Source: a virus
Strand: one strand, 5' to 3'
Virus record (IMG/VR): IMGVR_UViG_3300042301_004349
Span: 1 to 64,000 of that record
Length of the DNA stretch: 64,000 bases
Part shown: in pieces, positions 56,654-64,000 of the stretch
How the letters are laid out: each line of letters opens with the position of its first letter
Position numbering within the stretch: the stretch's first letter is position 1
The notes under the pieces: generated by a model
Databases searched by the model: none
Told to the model about the DNA's origin: nothing
The model's input: only the letters and a program-made list of their open reading frames with translations
Made by a program: the position numbers and the translations under genes

Positions 56654-57604
56654 TTAAAGGTCTGACCAATCTGCGTTTGACTTAGAATAACTAGTCACAC
56701 GTCCTGCAAAGAAATCTTGATGTGTTTTTCCACTTGTTAAATGTCCGAACCAATCCATTTGTTTTAATAGGTTAGGATCAATATCATTGAAAATACCATT
56801 ATAACCTAATTCAACCATTTTCTCATTCGCTCTCGCTTTGATAAATGTTTTTAATTGTTCTATATTTAATCCTTCAATATCTCCCATTTCAAATGCTTTA
56901 TCAATAAAATCAAATTCTAATTGAACTGATAATCGACAAGCCTCTGCTACATTTGAACGCATTTCTGCTGTATCTAATTCAGGTTGTTCTTCTAATAATT
57001 TTTTAAATAACCAACATCCTGCTTTTGAATGTAATGATTCATCTCTAACACTCCATTCTACAATCTGACCAGTTCCTTTCATTAAGTTTCTTAATTGGAA
57101 TGACATTAATATAGCGAATGAAGAGAATAAATTAACACCTTCAGTAAATGCTGAGAATATAGCTAGTGATAATGCTTTTTCTTCAATATTATCACCTGGT
57201 ACTTCAATTAAACGATCAATTTTTGCTTTTGATGTTTCATCTTCTAAAAATGCTTGGAAATCATCTAAGCCTAGTTCTTCATTTAATCGAGCATAAGCTT
57301 CAGCATGGATGCTTTCAAAATCAGCAAATACACGAGCCATAGCTTGAATTTCTGGTTTTGGGAACCACAATGATACTTTAGTAGACCAATAATCATTAAC
57401 GTGTACTTCAGTTTGAGCAAATGATTTTAGAATATTTCCTATCAAGTTCTTCTCTGAATCGGTTAATTTTAATTTCCAATCATTTAGATCGGAAGCTAGA
57501 GGTACTTCATCAGCCAACCAATGCACTCTGTGTTGATCTTTATAGAAGTTAAATGCTTCTTGGTATTCAAATGGTTTGTAGAAAATACGTGGTTCAGTTA
57601 TCAT
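56654..57604 (-). CDS. nrdB: Ribonucleotide reductase class I beta (NrdB)
   Basis: Carries the di-iron cofactor that generates the radical. Metal-ligand segments are visible as FAQTEVHVNDY, VFADFESIHAEAYA, and EWSVRDESLHSKAGCW. 316 residues. It overlaps the thioredoxin gene by four bases (ATGA) and precedes nrdA by 15 bases. Confidence 0.93.
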   Translation of the reverse strand: MITEPRIFYKPFEYQEAFNFYKDQHRVHWLADEVPLASDLNDWKLKLTDSEKNLIGNILKSFAQTEVHVNDYWSTKVSLWFPKPEIQAMARVFADFESIHAEAYARLNEELGLDDFQAFLEDETSKAKIDRLIEVPGDNIEEKALSLAIFSAFTEGVNLFSSFAILMSFQLRNLMKGTGQIVEWSVRDESLHSKAGCWLFKKLLEEQPELDTAEMRSNVAEACRLSVQLEFDFIDKAFEMGDIEGLNIEQLKTFIKARANEKMVELGYNGIFNDIDPNLLKQMDWFGHLTSGKTHQDFFAGRVTSYSKSNADWSDL

Positions 57605-57861
57605 TTTAATGAATTTAATAAGTTAATTAATGTTGGTTTTGATTGCATACCCAAGGTACGCTTTACTTCTTGCCCATCAACTTCTATTACCAAAGTAGGT
57701 ACTGAACGAATATTATATTTTAGTGTTAGATCGGGATTACTATCAACATCTATTGTTTCAAAATTAACATCTGTTAATTCTGATTGAACTTGCGCTACTA
57801 AAGGAGCAAGCTGTTTACATGGGCCGCACCAAGCAGCCGTGAACCTTTTTACCGTTACCAT
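57601..57861 (-). CDS. Thioredoxin/glutaredoxin-like reductant
   Basis: Thioredoxin fold with active site AAWCGPCKQLAP (residues 9-20), VDSNPDLTLKYNIRSVPTLV and the cis-Pro segment. 86 residues, shorter than E. coli thioredoxin. As it overlaps nrdB, it is probably the dedicated electron donor of the phage reductase. Confidence 0.9.
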   Translation of the reverse strand: MVTVKRFTAAWCGPCKQLAPLVAQVQSELTDVNFETIDVDSNPDLTLKYNIRSVPTLVIEVDGQEVKRTLGMQSKPTLINLLNSLK

Positions 57862-57896
57862 AATTTTTATTGTTGTATTTATAAATATAGTATATA

Positions 57897-59279
57897 CTAT
57901 TGACCTCTACTAAGCTCAAAAAACTTTTGTTGAAGGTAATCTTTATCGTCATTATTGACACTACTGTATTGATTTACAGGTCTAGAGTCATCATCATCTT
58001 CATCATCTAATGGCGTTTCGTATATATCTATTTTTCCGTTTGATGTATCTATTTTGGAACCAAATGTTAATCCGTCAGCACCATATCTATTTTTCATAAC
58101 GTGCCAACGTCCTGTTCCATTTACTTTGTCTTTTCTACCACGAGCTAGAGATAAAATAATATCTCCAATCATAATTTTTTCATATGAACCTGCTGCATTG
58201 TCTCCTTCAATAATGTTGCTTTTAGCAGCACCTCTATTTGCTTGAGATGGAGATATAACTGGTATTCCTAATTCCTTAGCTAATGCTTTTGCTCCAACAT
58301 AAACATCATCAATTTCTTCCTTACGTTCTCCATTTCTAGAGCGAGATGAACTCTTAACATAATCAAGATAATCAATAATGATTAAATCTGGTTTGAAATC
58401 ATGTTGCATTTCTAGTTGTTGGAGGTGTGCCTGGATAGTGTCGAATGATGCTCGTTTTGGGGGGTATTCTTTAATAACAACCTTACCTCTTACTTTACTA
58501 ATAGTTTCTTCAACTTTAGCTCTATGTTTATCTAGAGTATCAACAGGAATCCCTGTAAATACAGCATCGTATCTTTTACCTACATAACCTTCAGCTAATT
58601 CTAATGAATAGTGTACTACATTAAATCCTAAAGCGGCAGCATAGGCTCCCATATCAATAACAGCCCATGACTTACCACCTCCAGGATTACCAAACACTAA
58701 TACCAAATCTCCTTTACCCATTCCTCCCTGAGTTAGGCTATTGAATACAGGCCAAGGGAAAGGTATTGCGTTTCTATCATCTATTCTGTATCTTGATTCA
58801 ATATCTTTGTCATATTCATGACCAATATTTTTATCTTCACCTGCTTTTAAGGCATTATTCATTAGTGTTTTAATACTATCATAATCACCCATACCAAGCA
58901 AATCAACAGAAGTCATGATTGCTTTTTTTACTTGTTGATTTTTACAAAAATTAGTAAACTCATTCTCTACCCACTCTAAATCATTTGCTTGTGATTCCTT
59001 ATACGCTTCTCTTAATCCTTCAGTAATAGCAATTTTTAAAACATCATTATCAATTTTCTTTACTTCAGTAGATAGTACCTCCATTGTTGGTACTGTGTGG
59101 TACTTAGAGAAATATGATTGTATTTCTTTAACAACCCACTGATTTGCTTGATTTTCAAAATATTCTTTTTCAAGAGAATCAGATACGTTTACTAAGAAGT
59201 TTTTCTGTGTTAATAATGCTCCAATTACTTTTGTTTGGAATTGTGGTCCGTATGCTTGTAATTTTTGTAATGTTGTCAT
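57897..59279 (-). CDS. Replicative DnaB-type helicase (T4 gp41 type)
   Basis: RecA-like ATPase domain with Walker A FGNPGGGKSWAVID (about residues 199-212) and Walker B LIIIDYLDYVKSS, followed by DnaB-family segments (SPSQANRGAAKSNIIEGD; MKNRYGADGLTFG). N-terminal region (about 170 residues) is helical as in DnaB. 460 residues. It loads with the SSB/recombination proteins upstream. Confidence 0.92.
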   Translation of the reverse strand: MTTLQKLQAYGPQFQTKVIGALLTQKNFLVNVSDSLEKEYFENQANQWVVKEIQSYFSKYHTVPTMEVLSTEVKKIDNDVLKIAITEGLREAYKESQANDLEWVENEFTNFCKNQQVKKAIMTSVDLLGMGDYDSIKTLMNNALKAGEDKNIGHEYDKDIESRYRIDDRNAIPFPWPVFNSLTQGGMGKGDLVLVFGNPGGGKSWAVIDMGAYAAALGFNVVHYSLELAEGYVGKRYDAVFTGIPVDTLDKHRAKVEETISKVRGKVVIKEYPPKRASFDTIQAHLQQLEMQHDFKPDLIIIDYLDYVKSSSRSRNGERKEEIDDVYVGAKALAKELGIPVISPSQANRGAAKSNIIEGDNAAGSYEKIMIGDIILSLARGRKDKVNGTGRWHVMKNRYGADGLTFGSKIDTSNGKIDIYETPLDDEDDDDSRPVNQYSSVNNDDKDYLQQKFFELSRGQ

Positions 59280-59292
59280 AACTTTTTTAAAT

Positions 59293-60321
59293 TTAATTAA
59301 GAGAATTTATATAACCAAAAACTTCTGTAAGCCAATTATCTACGTTTGGTATTGATTCTCCCAATTTATCATTCACGTATATTTGGTGAAATAGATACTT
59401 ATTTAATTCATACGAATCATTAAAAGCATCTTTTACCAACTGTTTATTTTCAGGTGATAGGAAACTTCCATCTAAAGACATTAATTTTTTATTAATTTCT
59501 AATTGATGTCTTCTTTCTACCACTGACAAATATAATTTATTTTCATTTATTTTATTAGCAGACGATTCAATAATGTCACTTAATTCAATTTTATTCTCAC
59601 TAGTTAATTCAGGGAATAATTTAAGCAATTTAACAGGTCCTAATCCACTAATTCCAGGAACGTTATCAGATTGATCACCCATCAATATCTTATAATTAAG
59701 AAAATTATAACTACTAACACCGAATTCTTCTAATACATCTTTTGGTTTGTATACTTTCTTTTTAACTGGAGAATATACTTGAACTTTATTAGAAATTAAT
59801 TGTAAGAAGTCTTTGTCGGCAGACATAATTGTTACGCTTGTCGTCTCATTATATACCTGGAATTTATTTGATAAATAACCGATAATATCATCTGCTTCTA
59901 AACCATCAATACTAATAACAGTAACTGGTAGGCATTTAAGATACTGAATCAATCTTGCCATCTGGTTGTTTATACTCTCTGTTTCTTCTTCTTTTGAGGA
60001 GAAGATAGAGTAATTTGTCATACGATTAACATGACGATTTGCTTTATACTCAGGGTATAAGTTTCTCCTAGCATTCGAGCCACCAACACCATCAAATACA
60101 ATTATTACTTTAGTAGGGTTAAGCATTTTAATTGCATAACCGATTGACTTTAAAAATCCAGTTAGGCCACCAATGTGGTGGCCATTTGGATTTATGTGGT
60201 TAATCATGGTAAACGCTCTTAGGAAAGTGTTTAAACCATCTATTATTAAAATTGAATCTAGTGATGTACGAGTGTCAGGTTGAATACTTGAGATTAAATC
60301 AAAGTATTTATTCTTGGACAT
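59293..60321 (-). CDS. 5'-3' exonuclease/flap endonuclease (FEN-like, T4 RNase H type)
   Basis: Removes RNA primers and flaps. Acidic motifs are in order: ILIIDGLNTFLRAF, VIIVFDGVGGSNARR, IDGLEADDIIGYL, SADKDFLQLI, GDQSDNVPGISGLG (helix-hairpin-helix). 342 residues. It overlaps uvsX by 14 bases. Confidence 0.92.
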   Translation of the reverse strand: MSKNKYFDLISSIQPDTRTSLDSILIIDGLNTFLRAFTMINHINPNGHHIGGLTGFLKSIGYAIKMLNPTKVIIVFDGVGGSNARRNLYPEYKANRHVNRMTNYSIFSSKEEETESINNQMARLIQYLKCLPVTVISIDGLEADDIIGYLSNKFQVYNETTSVTIMSADKDFLQLISNKVQVYSPVKKKVYKPKDVLEEFGVSSYNFLNYKILMGDQSDNVPGISGLGPVKLLKLFPELTSENKIELSDIIESSANKINENKLYLSVVERRHQLEINKKLMSLDGSFLSPENKQLVKDAFNDSYELNKYLFHQIYVNDKLGESIPNVDNWLTEVFGYINSLN

Positions 60322-61399
60322 CTACTAAATTTATTTCTTTGAAATTTTCTTCCATTTCATCTTCCTCAACAATATCGAAGTCAGCTGATCCTAGAATCTG
60401 TAGCCACTCATTTGAGTGTTCTTTTTTATAGATATCAATTGCTTTTTTATCATCAGGGATAAAACCATGAACTGTCATTGTAACAGTACCTTTTGTTTGT
60501 ACTCCAGTAACGTGATTTTTATCAGCAGATATCTTAGTACGCTTAGCAAATTCTACGTCTTTACCGTCTTTAGTTGCTTTAATCTTACTAGTACCACTAT
60601 TTGATACGTTGCCGAATGTAATTACAAATGATGAATCGAAGAACATTGTATCACCACCCTTATTTTTCAATTTAGGTTGTTCCATTGGTGAATTTGGTTT
60701 TGCAACCCATACCTTATTAACTGCTACAAATGTATTTGTATACGGTTGATTTTCTTTACGAGATAAGATAATCTTTTGGTTAATAAAGTTACCAAATGTT
60801 TGAGACATTGCTCCTGCATTCCACTCATTGTTATTTTTGTTTGATTCAACTGATAGTCTACATGGGATTGATCCTACTGAGTCCCACAGGAATAGTAGAT
60901 CGAATGGTAGTTTTCCTGCTGCTTGTTCACTTAACAAATCAGCTACAAACGCACCTACATCTTCAATTGTGTTTAATGAACCTCTATCAACATAAAGGAA
61001 GAAACCTTTATAATCAATAACTTCACCTGTTTCAGGATCAGCTACAGAAGTTAATTCAAAACCCATTTGTTGAGCATGTTCCCAATTCCATTTCATCTCT
61101 GTAATGATGAAAACAGGTAGAACCCCCATTTTTTGTGCAGATACTGCTGCTTCAAGCATTGCAGTTGTTTTACCTGTATCGGAGTGACCACGTAACAAGG
61201 TTATATGGCCCATAGGAATACCAGGAATAGACAGTACGTCTTGGAATGCTTTTGAAAGCGGAATCCACCTTTGCGGTTTAAATTTAACAGATTGATCTAA
61301 GAATTTAGATTTCTTAAAAGCATCAATGTTAAATGATTTTTTTAACGATTCAGATACTACAGTCGTTAAACTGTCTTTACTTTTTGCCATCTTAGCCAT
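60308..61399 (-). CDS. uvsX: UvsX-like recombinase (RecA family)
   Basis: Catalyses strand exchange in recombination-dependent replication. Walker A is LRGHSDTGKTTAML (about residues 68-81), Walker B-type strand LLFLWDSVGSIP, and the later AVNKVWVAKPNSPM segment. 363 residues, near T4 UvsX (391). Its stop codon overlaps the exonuclease gene and SSB is four bases upstream. Confidence 0.9.
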   Translation of the reverse strand: MAKMAKSKDSLTTVVSESLKKSFNIDAFKKSKFLDQSVKFKPQRWIPLSKAFQDVLSIPGIPMGHITLLRGHSDTGKTTAMLEAAVSAQKMGVLPVFIITEMKWNWEHAQQMGFELTSVADPETGEVIDYKGFFLYVDRGSLNTIEDVGAFVADLLSEQAAGKLPFDLLFLWDSVGSIPCRLSVESNKNNNEWNAGAMSQTFGNFINQKIILSRKENQPYTNTFVAVNKVWVAKPNSPMEQPKLKNKGGDTMFFDSSFVITFGNVSNSGTSKIKATKDGKDVEFAKRTKISADKNHVTGVQTKGTVTMTVHGFIPDDKKAIDIYKKEHSNEWLQILGSADFDIVEEDEMEENFKEINLVDVQE

Positions 61400-61402
61400 T
61401 TA

Positions 61403-62221
61403 TTAGTCATTAAATAGTGAATCAAATTTATCAGTTGCTGTTTCTCTTGGTTTTACATCTAGTGTGTAAGGTTGGATTGGAGAATTTAATGATTTCAAGA
61501 AATCATCTTCATCATCTACAATCGAGGTTGGAGTAGCATCTGGTGTTGATTCATCTTCAGGAGACAACCATTTTTGCAATACATCTTTCAATGCCTCGTA
61601 AGTATATTTACGATTAATAGCCAAAATGTCTGGTTGTTCTTCTAATGACTTGGTTACAAACGCAGCATCTTCAGAGATAGGAGTGGATTTTGGTTTAGGT
61701 CTTAAAGTACATTTAATACCTTTTCTACCAGCGATAACATCTTCAATTGCTTCAACTGTAAAGTCACGACCATCTGTAATGTCGGTAAAATCACCGTAAT
61801 CTTCATCACTAGCGATACCCATTAATTGATCATTTACTAGTTTACCAACTTCCCATAGACGTACACCTGCACCCTCTTCACCGCGAACGATTACTGGAGC
61901 GAAATAACGTGTTTTAGGGGAGATTTTGTTAGCTAGAGTCCAATCATCTTTATCTGATGATTTACGTAGTTTCTTAGCAAAATCTGTGATTGGGTCTTCT
62001 TCACCCCAGTTGCTAAGTGCTAAAATTGGTCCTTTTGAAAAACCATAGTGCATTTGAACTTCGCGCAATGGCCACTCTTTTCTAAAAGTGTTTGGGACGA
62101 TTCTGATCTGGTGTTTACCTGCTTTTGGTTTCCAGAAAATTTTAGTGTAGTCGATTTTTTCACGACCTGCGCCTTTGTTGGCGTTCGCTTCAAGCTTCTG
62201 CTTGACAAAACTTAAATCCAT
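61403..62221 (-). CDS. Single-stranded DNA-binding protein (T4 gp32 type)
   Basis: Starts MDLSFVKQKLEANANK and contains IFWKPKAGKHQIRIVPNTF and EGAGVRLWEVGKLVNDQLMG, as in gp32-type proteins of large phages. No zinc-finger Cys motif is present, unlike T4 gp32. The C-terminal tail is acidic (SPEDESTPDATPTSIVDDED), the site expected to recruit UvsX, helicase and polymerase. 272 residues. Confidence 0.85.
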   Translation of the reverse strand: MDLSFVKQKLEANANKGAGREKIDYTKIFWKPKAGKHQIRIVPNTFRKEWPLREVQMHYGFSKGPILALSNWGEEDPITDFAKKLRKSSDKDDWTLANKISPKTRYFAPVIVRGEEGAGVRLWEVGKLVNDQLMGIASDEDYGDFTDITDGRDFTVEAIEDVIAGRKGIKCTLRPKPKSTPISEDAAFVTKSLEEQPDILAINRKYTYEALKDVLQKWLSPEDESTPDATPTSIVDDEDDFLKSLNSPIQPYTLDVKPRETATDKFDSLFND

Positions 62222-62300
62222 ATTGTTTTTTGTTTAATTGTAAGTCGTTCTATGAACGGAATATATTGTGAATCTATGATTCTAAATTTGGACCTCCAAA

Positions 62301-62717
62301 TTATTTATTGAAGTCTATTATTTTATGGATTGCTGTATCTAATCGACGCAAGTCAGGACCATCTGTCAATAAGATACAATTTTTATAATCATTCCAATTT
62401 ACGATGAAATTTTTGTCCACCACACCATTGTTTAAAGTTCTTATTAAAGTATTAAGAGCATTAATGGTGTATAATGTATTGGATTCTTTTTTACGATGTA
62501 ACAAGATAGTATTAGCCATCGGAGCATCTTGCATGTTGCCCGAGTCAATATTATAAGTACATATCAATTCTTCACTTTGAGGAGATTCTAGAATGAATAT
62601 CTTGTTAAAGAGAATAGCGTAACGACGGTTGATTGTACTAACTGTATTTTCCAAATCCAATGGAGTTGTGAATGTACAGAATAATTTGTTCAAGTCTAAT
62701 TCGTTTAGTTGTTCCAT
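62301..62717 (-). CDS. Unknown phage protein, 138 aa
   Basis: Mixed alpha/beta (DLENTVSTINRRYAILFNKI; MANTILLHRKKESNTLYTIN). No family is recognised. Located between the family A polymerase and SSB genes, so a replication role is likely. Confidence 0.5.
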   Translation of the reverse strand: MEQLNELDLNKLFCTFTTPLDLENTVSTINRRYAILFNKIFILESPQSEELICTYNIDSGNMQDAPMANTILLHRKKESNTLYTINALNTLIRTLNNGVVDKNFIVNWNDYKNCILLTDGPDLRRLDTAIHKIIDFNK

Positions 62718-62726
62718 AATAAATAT

Positions 62727-64000
62727 TTATATTTTCTCCAAACCGTGATACGATTGGCCTTGTTTAATGGTTACTGGATATTTTAGTGTATTTATTATAT
62801 CCGAAATTAATTCTTTGTCTTCTTCACTATAATCAAATAAGAAAGCATCATAAGTATACAATACTAATTTTGTTTTTTTACCTTCTAATTTACTTAATAC
62901 TAATCTTAGTAATTCAACATTTGTTGATGTTTCTTTACTTTGAATTATATAATTAAATAATTTTGATCGAGTCATATCAGCATCGAACATAAATATTTTA
63001 TTATCTGTCGCTAGGTGTTTTCCATATTGGTACGTATCCCACATACTATCTATAAACATATCTACCTGTTTAAAAAATGGCTTATTTTTATATTCAGCCC
63101 AAACACCACCATATAATTGCTTGAATGTTAATTCTTTAGCTTCTTGTGGTGTAACATCTAACACTGTGGCTAATGTTTCATAGGTACTTCGGGTATTAAG
63201 AAACTCAAAGCCAATCATTTCACCAATCAATCGTGGGTGATAACCCTGGAAATCAAGTTCAATAAATTTATCGTTTTCAGGTTTAAAACACATACGTTCA
63301 CCATCATCTTTATTTAAAGCAGCAAAATTAATGCTATTAAATGTATTGGATGGGCGTGAAGTTGTTGTATATAAATTATATTGAGTGTATATTCTACTGC
63401 GATTTAAATTAAATTGTGGGTTTGTTAATTTCCCATTGTAATAATCAATAAAGCAGTTTTTATCGACCATTATGCCGTTTTTTTCAATATGATAGAATAC
63501 GTCTGCGGTGTAGAAATTTTGAAATTGAAATGCTGTATCACCCAGTGTGTGTTGTTTAATAACAGGTAATGCTATGTTAAATATTTCTTCACACATTTCA
63601 TAATGTTTGCTGATTGGGATTAAACAGTTAACATTGGGTATTGAATAATGTTTGCTATAGTAATAATTAATACAGGTATTGTCTAGTGATTTAATATCAA
63701 CTTGTTCAATAAAGTTTACATCATATAATTTGTCAGACAGTGGGTAGAAGTAATGCAATGCTTTTTTCTTATCCAACGTCCATAACTTATCTGTGTTATT
63801 TAATAACCAATCAAGTAATTCTGTTTTGTCTATACCGAAAGATTCATTATGGTTTAGACACAGTATGTATCCTTTTTTACCATTAAGGGGTCTAAGATAT
63901 ACTAAACTTAATTCAGTAAGGGAGGGATGAAAATTATCATTAAACGGGATGAACCGAATGAAGCAATCTCCAAATGCACGAGGCAGTTGCGATGATTTTT
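62727..64000 (-). CDS. Diverged family A DNA polymerase-like protein (partial)
   Basis: The reading frame is open to the window edge, so the N-terminus (any exonuclease domain) is outside; it does not start at an internal TTG near 63776. Family A landmarks: TTSRPSNTFNSINFAAL (about 63310-63370), motif A FIELDFQGYHPRLIGE, an O-helix-like AKELTFKQLYGGV, and motif C LYTYDAFLFDY. The motif A Glu is replaced (GYH), and the motif C HDE is YDA, keeping one Asp in each. It may be an active but unusual polymerase, or an accessory protein. PolB is encoded elsewhere in the window. Confidence 0.7.
   Translation of the reverse strand, partial: KSSQLPRAFGDCFIRFIPFNDNFHPSLTELSLVYLRPLNGKKGYILCLNHNESFGIDKTELLDWLLNNTDKLWTLDKKKALHYFYPLSDKLYDVNFIEQVDIKSLDNTCINYYYSKHYSIPNVNCLIPISKHYEMCEEIFNIALPVIKQHTLGDTAFQFQNFYTADVFYHIEKNGIMVDKNCFIDYYNGKLTNPQFNLNRSRIYTQYNLYTTTSRPSNTFNSINFAALNKDDGERMCFKPENDKFIELDFQGYHPRLIGEMIGFEFLNTRSTYETLATVLDVTPQEAKELTFKQLYGGVWAEYKNKPFFKQVDMFIDSMWDTYQYGKHLATDNKIFMFDADMTRSKLFNYIIQSKETSTNVELLRLVLSKLEGKKTKLVLYTYDAFLFDYSEEDKELISDIINTLKYPVTIKQGQSYHGLEKI

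Noticed and set aside
57870-57890. T4-type late promoter TATAAATA before the thioredoxin gene
   Set aside because: The box occurs once on the coding strand within very AT-rich DNA. Most other copies lie on the wrong strand, so a T4-like late promoter system is not supported.
1-64000. CRISPR array, insertion sequences, integrase or rRNA
   Set aside because: No repeat-spacer pattern, transposase, integrase or rRNA was seen on either strand. The Cas4-like nuclease is not accompanied by other cas genes.
1-64000. Alternative genetic code (stop reassignment)
   Set aside because: Conserved long genes such as the polymerase, GroEL and NrdA read through without in-frame stops and end at normal positions, so the standard code fits.

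Overview
The window looks like part of the genome of a large, strictly lytic-type tailed phage that infects a member of the Bacteroidota. Every convincing gene lies on the minus strand, so transcription runs from base 64000 towards base 1. The phage assignment rests on a T4-type replisome (family B DNA polymerase, sliding clamp, clamp loader, DnaB-type helicase, UvsX recombinase, single-strand binding protein, FEN-like nuclease, ATP-dependent ligase), on phage-style nucleotide metabolism, and on dozens of tightly packed small genes with 1-20 base overlaps. The Bacteroidota host is inferred from low GC, absence of Shine-Dalgarno sequences, promoter-like boxes of the TA-N2-TTT type, and surface proteins of types typical of that phylum (TonB-dependent receptor, T9SS-tail-like domains). 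No capsid, tail, portal or terminase gene is recognisable here.

Region by region, in transcription order. 64-54 kb: a diverged family A polymerase (runs off the window), SSB, UvsX, 5'-3' exonuclease, helicase, thioredoxin and class I ribonucleotide reductase. 54-47 kb: a 7-deazaguanine pathway (QueD, a DpdA-like transglycosylase, a QueC relative without its zinc cysteines, QueE, FolE), which predicts base-modified phage DNA, plus a sugar epimerase, a phosphoribosyltransferase and a dCTP deaminase/dUTPase-like enzyme. 47-37 kb: DNA polymerase B, clamp, a chaperone block (Hsp20, GroES, GroEL), clamp loader subunits and a Cas4/RecB-type nuclease. 37-30 kb: two GT4 glycosyltransferases, a methyltransferase, a GT25-type transferase, ClpP, and several unknowns.

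30-28 kb is an RNA cluster: tRNAs for Glu, His, Thr, Met and Leu, a 159-base tRNA-like element with no normal anticodon arm, and a tmRNA (ssrA). 28-15 kb is the most unusual part: a continuous block of exported or membrane proteins, including two CsgG-like proteins, two large proteins with dockerin-like and cohesin-like parts (one with a C-type lectin domain), two small lipoproteins resembling T9SS sorting tails, holin-like membrane proteins, a complete TonB-dependent receptor translationally coupled to a beta-helix lipoprotein, and a low-complexity outer-membrane protein. It reads as a programme for rebuilding the surface of the infected cell, or less likely for decorating virions.

15-0 kb carries thymidylate synthase, a nucleotidyltransferase, a metallophosphoesterase, a secreted NUC-type nuclease, an AdoMet decarboxylase, DNA ligase, a possible caspase-fold protein and many small unknown genes. 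Several of these left-arm genes are preceded by one shared 26-base promoter-like motif (GGCA box, 11 bases, GTAYATTTAC core), sometimes so close to the ATG that leaderless mRNAs are likely. A 66-base leader between two of the small genes can fold into a pseudoknot.
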